A stretch of DNA of 45,857 nt from Vitreoscilla sp. GTDB taxonomy: Bacteria; Pseudomonadota; Gammaproteobacteria; Burkholderiales; Burkholderiaceae_C. The notes under the pieces were generated by a model, which made no database searches, had not been told where the DNA came from, and was given only the letters and a program-made list of their open reading frames with translations. Numbering within the stretch: the first letter of the stretch is position 1; every line of letters begins with the position of its first letter. This document shows positions 41,471 to 45,857 of this stretch, one piece after another. The position numbers were made by a program, and so were the translations under genes. The stretch spans positions 1 through 45,857 of the forward strand of contig JADMKA010000050.1 of the NCBI GenBank assembly GCA_018780145.1, written 5' to 3'.

Positions 41471-41536
41471 GCCCGGTGTGGGGGGCCACGCACCGCGATG
41501 CACCCGGCCTGCGGCCGACACTCGCCCGGCGCGGCG

Positions 41537-41552
41537 TGGCACGGAAGCTGCA
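41537..41552 (+). promoter_or_regulatory. Predicted sigma54 (RpoN) promoter
   Basis: TGGCAC-GGAAG-CTGCA matches the -24/-12 consensus TGGCAC-N5-TTGCA with one mismatch (C for the first T of the -12 element). The invariant GG and GC are at the right spacing. The expected start is near 41562, leaving a leader of about 40 nt before the porin ATG at 41602. With the NtrC-like sites upstream, nitrogen-limitation control of the porin-glnK-amtB operon is likely. Confidence 0.75.
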
Positions 41553-41601
41553 ATCCCCGGTTCAAACCCTTGAACCCTTCCCACCTTTACGGAGTTCGCT
41601 G

Positions 41602-42688
<1,087 letters not shown>

Positions 42689-42719
42689 ACACGCCAAACA
42701 CCACCCGAGACAACGCACC

Positions 42720-44252
42720 ATGAGAAAACTCATTGCCACCCTCGCCCTGGGCCTCGCGGTCCTGGGCTTCGCCGGCATCGCGGCCGCGCAGGACGCTGCC
42801 GCGTCCGCGCCGGCTGTTGCGGCAGCCACCGCTGAAGCGCCGGCCTCCGCCGCAGCTGCTGCCGCGGCCCCGGCCGAAGCCGCGTCGGAGGCCGCGGCCG
42901 CCGCGCCCGCGCCGGTTCCCAACAAAGGCGATACCGCCTGGATGATGGTCTCCACGCTGCTGGTCATCCTGATGACCGTACCGGGCCTGGCGCTGTTCTA
43001 CGGCGGCCTGGTCCGCAGCAAGAACATGCTGTCCGTGCTGATGCAGGTGATGGTCACCTTCTCGATGATCGTCGTGTTGTGGACCATTTACGGCTACAGC
43101 CTGGCGTTCACCGAGGGCAATGCCTTCATCGGCGGCTTCGACCGGTTGTTCCTCAAGGGCACCTGGGACAACGTGGCCGGCACCTTCGCCAATGCGGCCA
43201 CCTTCAGCAAGGGCGTCTACATCCCCGAGATCGTCTTCGCAGCCTTCCAGGCCACCTTCGCTGGCATCACCTGCGCACTGATCGTCGGCGCCTTCGCCGA
43301 GCGCATCAAGTTCTCGGCCGTGCTGCTGTTCATGGCGCTGTGGTTCACCTTCAGCTACGCGCCGATCGCCCACATGGTCTGGTTCTGGATGGGCCCGGAC
43401 GCCTACACCGGCGCCGCCGGCGTGGCCGACGAGATGACCGCCAAGGCGGGCTACATCTGGCAGATGGGTGCGCTGGACTTTGCCGGCGGCACCGTGGTGC
43501 ACATCAACGCCGCGGTCGCTGGCCTGGTGGGCGCCTACATGGTGGGCAAGCGCATCGGCTACGGCAAGGAGTCGATGGCTCCTCACAGCCTGACGCTGAC
43601 GATGGTGGGCTCCGCCCTGCTGTGGGTGGGCTGGTTCGGCTTCAACGCCGGCTCGGCGCTGGAAGCCAACGGCTACGCCGCGCTGGCCTTCATCAACACT
43701 TTCGTCGCCACCGCTGCCGCGGTGCTGGCCTGGTCGGTGGGTGAAGCGCTGCACAAGGGCAAGGCCTCGATGCTGGGTGCCGCTTCGGGTGCCGTGGCCG
43801 GCCTGGTCGCCATCACCCCGGCCGCCGGCAACGTCGGCGTGGGCGGTGCGCTGATCATCGGCGTGGTCGCCGGCTTCGCCTGCCTGTGGGGCGTGACCGG
43901 CCTGAAGAAGATGCTGGGCGCGGACGACACGCTGGACGTGTTCGGCGTGCACGGCGTGGGCGGCATCCTGGGCGCGCTGCTGACCGGCGTGTTCAACTCG
44001 CCGAACCTCGGCGGCCCCAGCGCCGTGGCCGACTGGACGACCGTCGCGATGATCGCGCCGGACGCCTACACGATCGCCGGCCAGGTCTGGATCCAGGCCA
44101 AGGCCGTGCTGATCACCGTCGTGTGGTCGGGCATCGTCTCCCTGGTGGCCTTCAAGATCGTCGACCTCGTCATCGGCCTGCGGGTGCCGGAAGACGAGGA
44201 GCGCGAGGGCCTGGACATCACCTCGCACGGCGAGACGGCCTACAACAAGTAA
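42720..44252 (+). CDS. amtB: Ammonium transporter AmtB
   Basis: 510 residues. It has a signal peptide (KLIATLALGLAVLGFAGIAA), then an unusual Ala/Pro-rich periplasmic stretch (about residues 23-75), then eleven expected membrane spans. Amt hallmarks: WTIYGYSLAFTEG, the first pore-lining His in DFAGGTVVHINAAVAGLVGA (ammonium transporter signature) and the second in DVFGVHGVGGILGALLTGVF; PLVxS-like AAFQATFAGITCALIVGAFA. It forms a trimeric inner-membrane channel for ammonium, regulated by GlnK binding. It is last in the porin-glnK-amtB operon and closed by a strong terminator. The long N-terminal Ala/Pro linker is the only odd point; similar extensions occur in related betaproteobacteria. Confidence 0.96.
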   Translation: MRKLIATLALGLAVLGFAGIAAAQDAAASAPAVAAATAEAPASAAAAAAAPAEAASEAAAAAPAPVPNKGDTAWMMVSTLLVILMTVPGLALFYGGLVRSKNMLSVLMQVMVTFSMIVVLWTIYGYSLAFTEGNAFIGGFDRLFLKGTWDNVAGTFANAATFSKGVYIPEIVFAAFQATFAGITCALIVGAFAERIKFSAVLLFMALWFTFSYAPIAHMVWFWMGPDAYTGAAGVADEMTAKAGYIWQMGALDFAGGTVVHINAAVAGLVGAYMVGKRIGYGKESMAPHSLTLTMVGSALLWVGWFGFNAGSALEANGYAALAFINTFVATAAAVLAWSVGEALHKGKASMLGAASGAVAGLVAITPAAGNVGVGGALIIGVVAGFACLWGVTGLKKMLGADDTLDVFGVHGVGGILGALLTGVFNSPNLGGPSAVADWTTVAMIAPDAYTIAGQVWIQAKAVLITVVWSGIVSLVAFKIVDLVIGLRVPEDEEREGLDITSHGETAYNK

Positions 44253-44273
44253 GCCGAGCACTTCGACAAGCTG

Positions 44274-44299
44274 AAAGGGCTGCCTCCGGGCAGCCCTTT
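44274..44299 (+). terminator. Rho-independent terminator after amtB
   Basis: AAAGGGCTGCC (44274-44284), loop TCCG, GGCAGCCCTTT (44289-44299), followed by CTTC: a perfect 11-bp stem with a T-rich 3' end, 21 bp after the amtB stop. It ends the nitrogen operon. Confidence 0.88.
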
Positions 44300-44377
44300 C
44301 TTCATGGGCCGCGTTGCATTCGGTCCGGCCGCCGCCATCTGCCAGAATTCCCTCTCCCCTCACGCGCCCCGCCCGCC

Positions 44378-45673
44378 ATGGTCCCGCACCTCGTCACCGC
44401 GCTCACCGGCCCCATCAACGAGCTGGAGCAGCGCATGCTGGAGTCCATGCCGGCCATCGAGCGCTGGTTCCGGCTCGAATGGATGGAGCACACCCCGCCG
44501 TTCTATTGTTCGGTGGACCTGCGCAACGCCGGCTTCAAGCTGGCGCCGGTGGACACCAACCTGTTCCCGGGCGGCTTCAACAACCTGACGCCCGAGATGC
44601 TGCCGCTGGCGGTGCAGGCGGCCATGGCAGCGATCGAGAAGATCTGCCCCGAGGCCAAGAACCTGCTGCTGATCCCCGAGAAGCACACCCGCAACATGTT
44701 CTACCTGATGAACGTGCAGCGGCTGATGCAGATCTTCTCGCTGGCCGGCCTGAACGTGCGCCTGGGCACGCTGGACGAGTCGATCACCGAGCCGACCGCG
44801 CTGGCCCTGCCCGACGGCAGCAGCCTGACGCTCGAGCCGTTGCTGCGCAGCAAGCGCCGCCTGGGGCTGAAGAACTTCGACCCCTGCACCATCCTGCTCA
44901 ACAACGACCTGTCGGCAGGCGTCCCGAAGGTGCTGGAGAACCTGCACGAGCAGTACCTGCTGCCGCCGCTGCACGCTGGCTGGTCCGTGCGCCGCAAGAC
45001 CCAGCACTTCCAGAGCTACGAGGAGGTGGCCAAGAAGTTCGCCAAGCTGCTGGGCATGGATCCGTGGCTGATCAACCCGATGTACTCGCGCTGCGGCCAG
45101 GTCGACTGGAACGAGGGCGCCGGGCTCGACTGCGTGCAGGGCAACGTCGACGCTCTGCTGTCCAAGATCCGCCGAAAGCACAAGGAATACGGCATCAACG
45201 AGAAGCCTTTCGTCGTCGTCAAGGCCGACAACGGCACCTACGGCATGGGCATCATGACGGTGCGCGACGCCAAGGAGCTCGACGAGCTGAACCGCCGCAC
45301 CAAGAACAAGATGTCGGTGGTGAAGGACGGCCAGGAGGTCACCGAGGTGATCATCCAGGAGGGCGTGCCGACCTACGAGCGCGTCAACGACGCGGTGGCC
45401 GAGCCGGTGGTCTACATGATCGACCGCTACGTGGTCGGCGGCTTCTACCGCATCCATGCCGACCGCGGCATCGACGAGAACCTCAACGCGCCCGGCTCGA
45501 GCTTCGTGCCGCTGGCCTTTTCCGAGAGCCACCACCTGCCCAAGCCCGGCGAGAAGCCCGGCGTCAGCGCGCCGAACCGCTTCTACATGTATGGCGTGAT
45601 CGGCCGGCTGGCGATGCTGGCCGCAGCCTACGAGCTCGAAGCCACCGACCCGAACGCCGAGGTCTACGAGTAG
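44378..45673 (+). CDS. gshA: Glutamate-cysteine ligase, proteobacterial GshA type
   Basis: 431 residues from the ATG at 44378 (MVPHLVTALTGPINELEQRM); no strong SD. It catalyses ATP-dependent joining of glutamate and cysteine, the first step of glutathione synthesis. It belongs to the gshA type of beta- and some other proteobacteria, unrelated in sequence to the E. coli enzyme: IERWFRLEWMEHTPPFYCSV, NLFPGGFNNLTPEMLPLAVQ, LLIPEKHTRNMFYLMNVQRL, FVVVKADNGTYGMGIMTVRD (ATP-grasp-like glycine-rich loop), and a C-terminal VVYMIDRYVVGGFYRIHADR. Typically gshB follows it, so the next gene outside the window may be gshB. The dispersed repeat intervenes. Confidence 0.93.
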   Translation: MVPHLVTALTGPINELEQRMLESMPAIERWFRLEWMEHTPPFYCSVDLRNAGFKLAPVDTNLFPGGFNNLTPEMLPLAVQAAMAAIEKICPEAKNLLLIPEKHTRNMFYLMNVQRLMQIFSLAGLNVRLGTLDESITEPTALALPDGSSLTLEPLLRSKRRLGLKNFDPCTILLNNDLSAGVPKVLENLHEQYLLPPLHAGWSVRRKTQHFQSYEEVAKKFAKLLGMDPWLINPMYSRCGQVDWNEGAGLDCVQGNVDALLSKIRRKHKEYGINEKPFVVVKADNGTYGMGIMTVRDAKELDELNRRTKNKMSVVKDGQEVTEVIIQEGVPTYERVNDAVAEPVVYMIDRYVVGGFYRIHADRGIDENLNAPGSSFVPLAFSESHHLPKPGEKPGVSAPNRFYMYGVIGRLAMLAAAYELEATDPNAEVYE

Positions 45674-45687
45674 TAGATGGCGCACCC

Positions 45688-45723
45688 GGCAGCGGGGTAC
45701 CGCTGCCACCCTCCGCGAGGGTG
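45688..45723 (+). other. Two tandem hairpins 3' of gshA
   Basis: GGCAGCGG/CCGCTGCC (45688-45695 with 45700-45707, loop GGTA) is followed at once by CACCCTC/GAGGGTG (45707-45713 with 45717-45723, loop CGC). Neither has a T-run. They may end or stabilise the gshA message, and they abut the dispersed repeat that begins at 45724. Confidence 0.5.
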
Positions 45724-45821
45724 CGCGGCCGCTTCGGAGCGGCCGTGCGCTGGCCGCGTGGCGTGGGGCACCCGGTGCCGGTGTACCGGCCCCACCCGCC
45801 AGGCGGGTCACGCGGCCGCTT
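45724..45821 (-). repeat. Right copy of 98-bp dispersed repeat (inverted relative to 22-119)
   Basis: The reverse complement reads AAGCGGCCGCGTGACCCGCC then TGGCGGGTGGGGCCGGTAC, and so on to AAGCGGCCGCG. It matches 22-119 without gaps, differing at about a dozen positions clustered in the middle and near the end. It begins right after the hairpins that follow gshA. The last 36 bp of the window (45822-45857) hold nothing I can identify. Confidence 0.75.
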
Positions 45822-45857
45822 GTATGTTCAAAGCGAGACCAGCGCGGTAGAGTTTGA

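Overview
The window is GC-rich bacterial chromosome from a betaproteobacterium, most likely order Burkholderiales. The evidence is the conserved right-hand block comM / TorF-type porin - glnK - amtB / gshA (the proteobacterial gshA type), together with a group 2 style kpsMTED capsule exporter and ATGA-coupled, high-GC3 genes. The genus cannot be fixed from the sequence. I see no rRNA, tRNA, CRISPR array, transposase or integrase.

Layout. (1) 0-0.17 kb: non-coding, with two direct copies of a GC-rich repeat that reappears inverted at the far right end. (2) 0.17-7 kb: eight small genes, all sulfotransferase-like, in mixed orientation. (3) 7-15.6 kb: a leftward run alternating GT-B glycosyltransferases with unrecognised coiled-coil or beta-sandwich proteins. 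(4) 15.7-20.2 kb: four more sulfotransferase-like genes, one fused to an alpha/beta hydrolase. (5) 20.2-32.9 kb: a core-2/GT14 type transferase, a GT2/GT92-like transferase, a ParB-like plus methyltransferase-like protein, a probable tandem sulfotransferase, a 1444-residue multidomain glycosyltransferase, and an 877-residue GT2+GT4 protein. (6) 33-37.3 kb: kpsD, kpsE, kpsT and kpsM, the ABC export machinery for a surface polysaccharide. (7) 37.5-39.8 kb: two rightward glycosyltransferases. (8) 39.8-45.9 kb: the chromosomal backbone, with comM, an apparently NtrC/sigma54-controlled porin-glnK-amtB operon with a terminator, and gshA followed by the dispersed repeat.

Interpretation. From 0.2 to 39.8 kb the genes look like one large surface-polysaccharide locus. 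Glycosyltransferases build the chain, KpsMTED exports it, and an unusually large set of sulfotransferase-like proteins (13 genes, possibly 14 domains, of at least five sequence types) probably decorates it. This would make a heavily and variably sulfated capsule or sheath polymer. No kpsC/kpsS initiators and no PAPS synthesis genes (cysD/N/C) lie in the window, so the system depends on genes elsewhere. The 19.4-30.2 kb part looks less GC-rich than its flanks, suggesting modular acquisition. Substrates and sulfation itself are inferred from protein families, not shown by the sequence.
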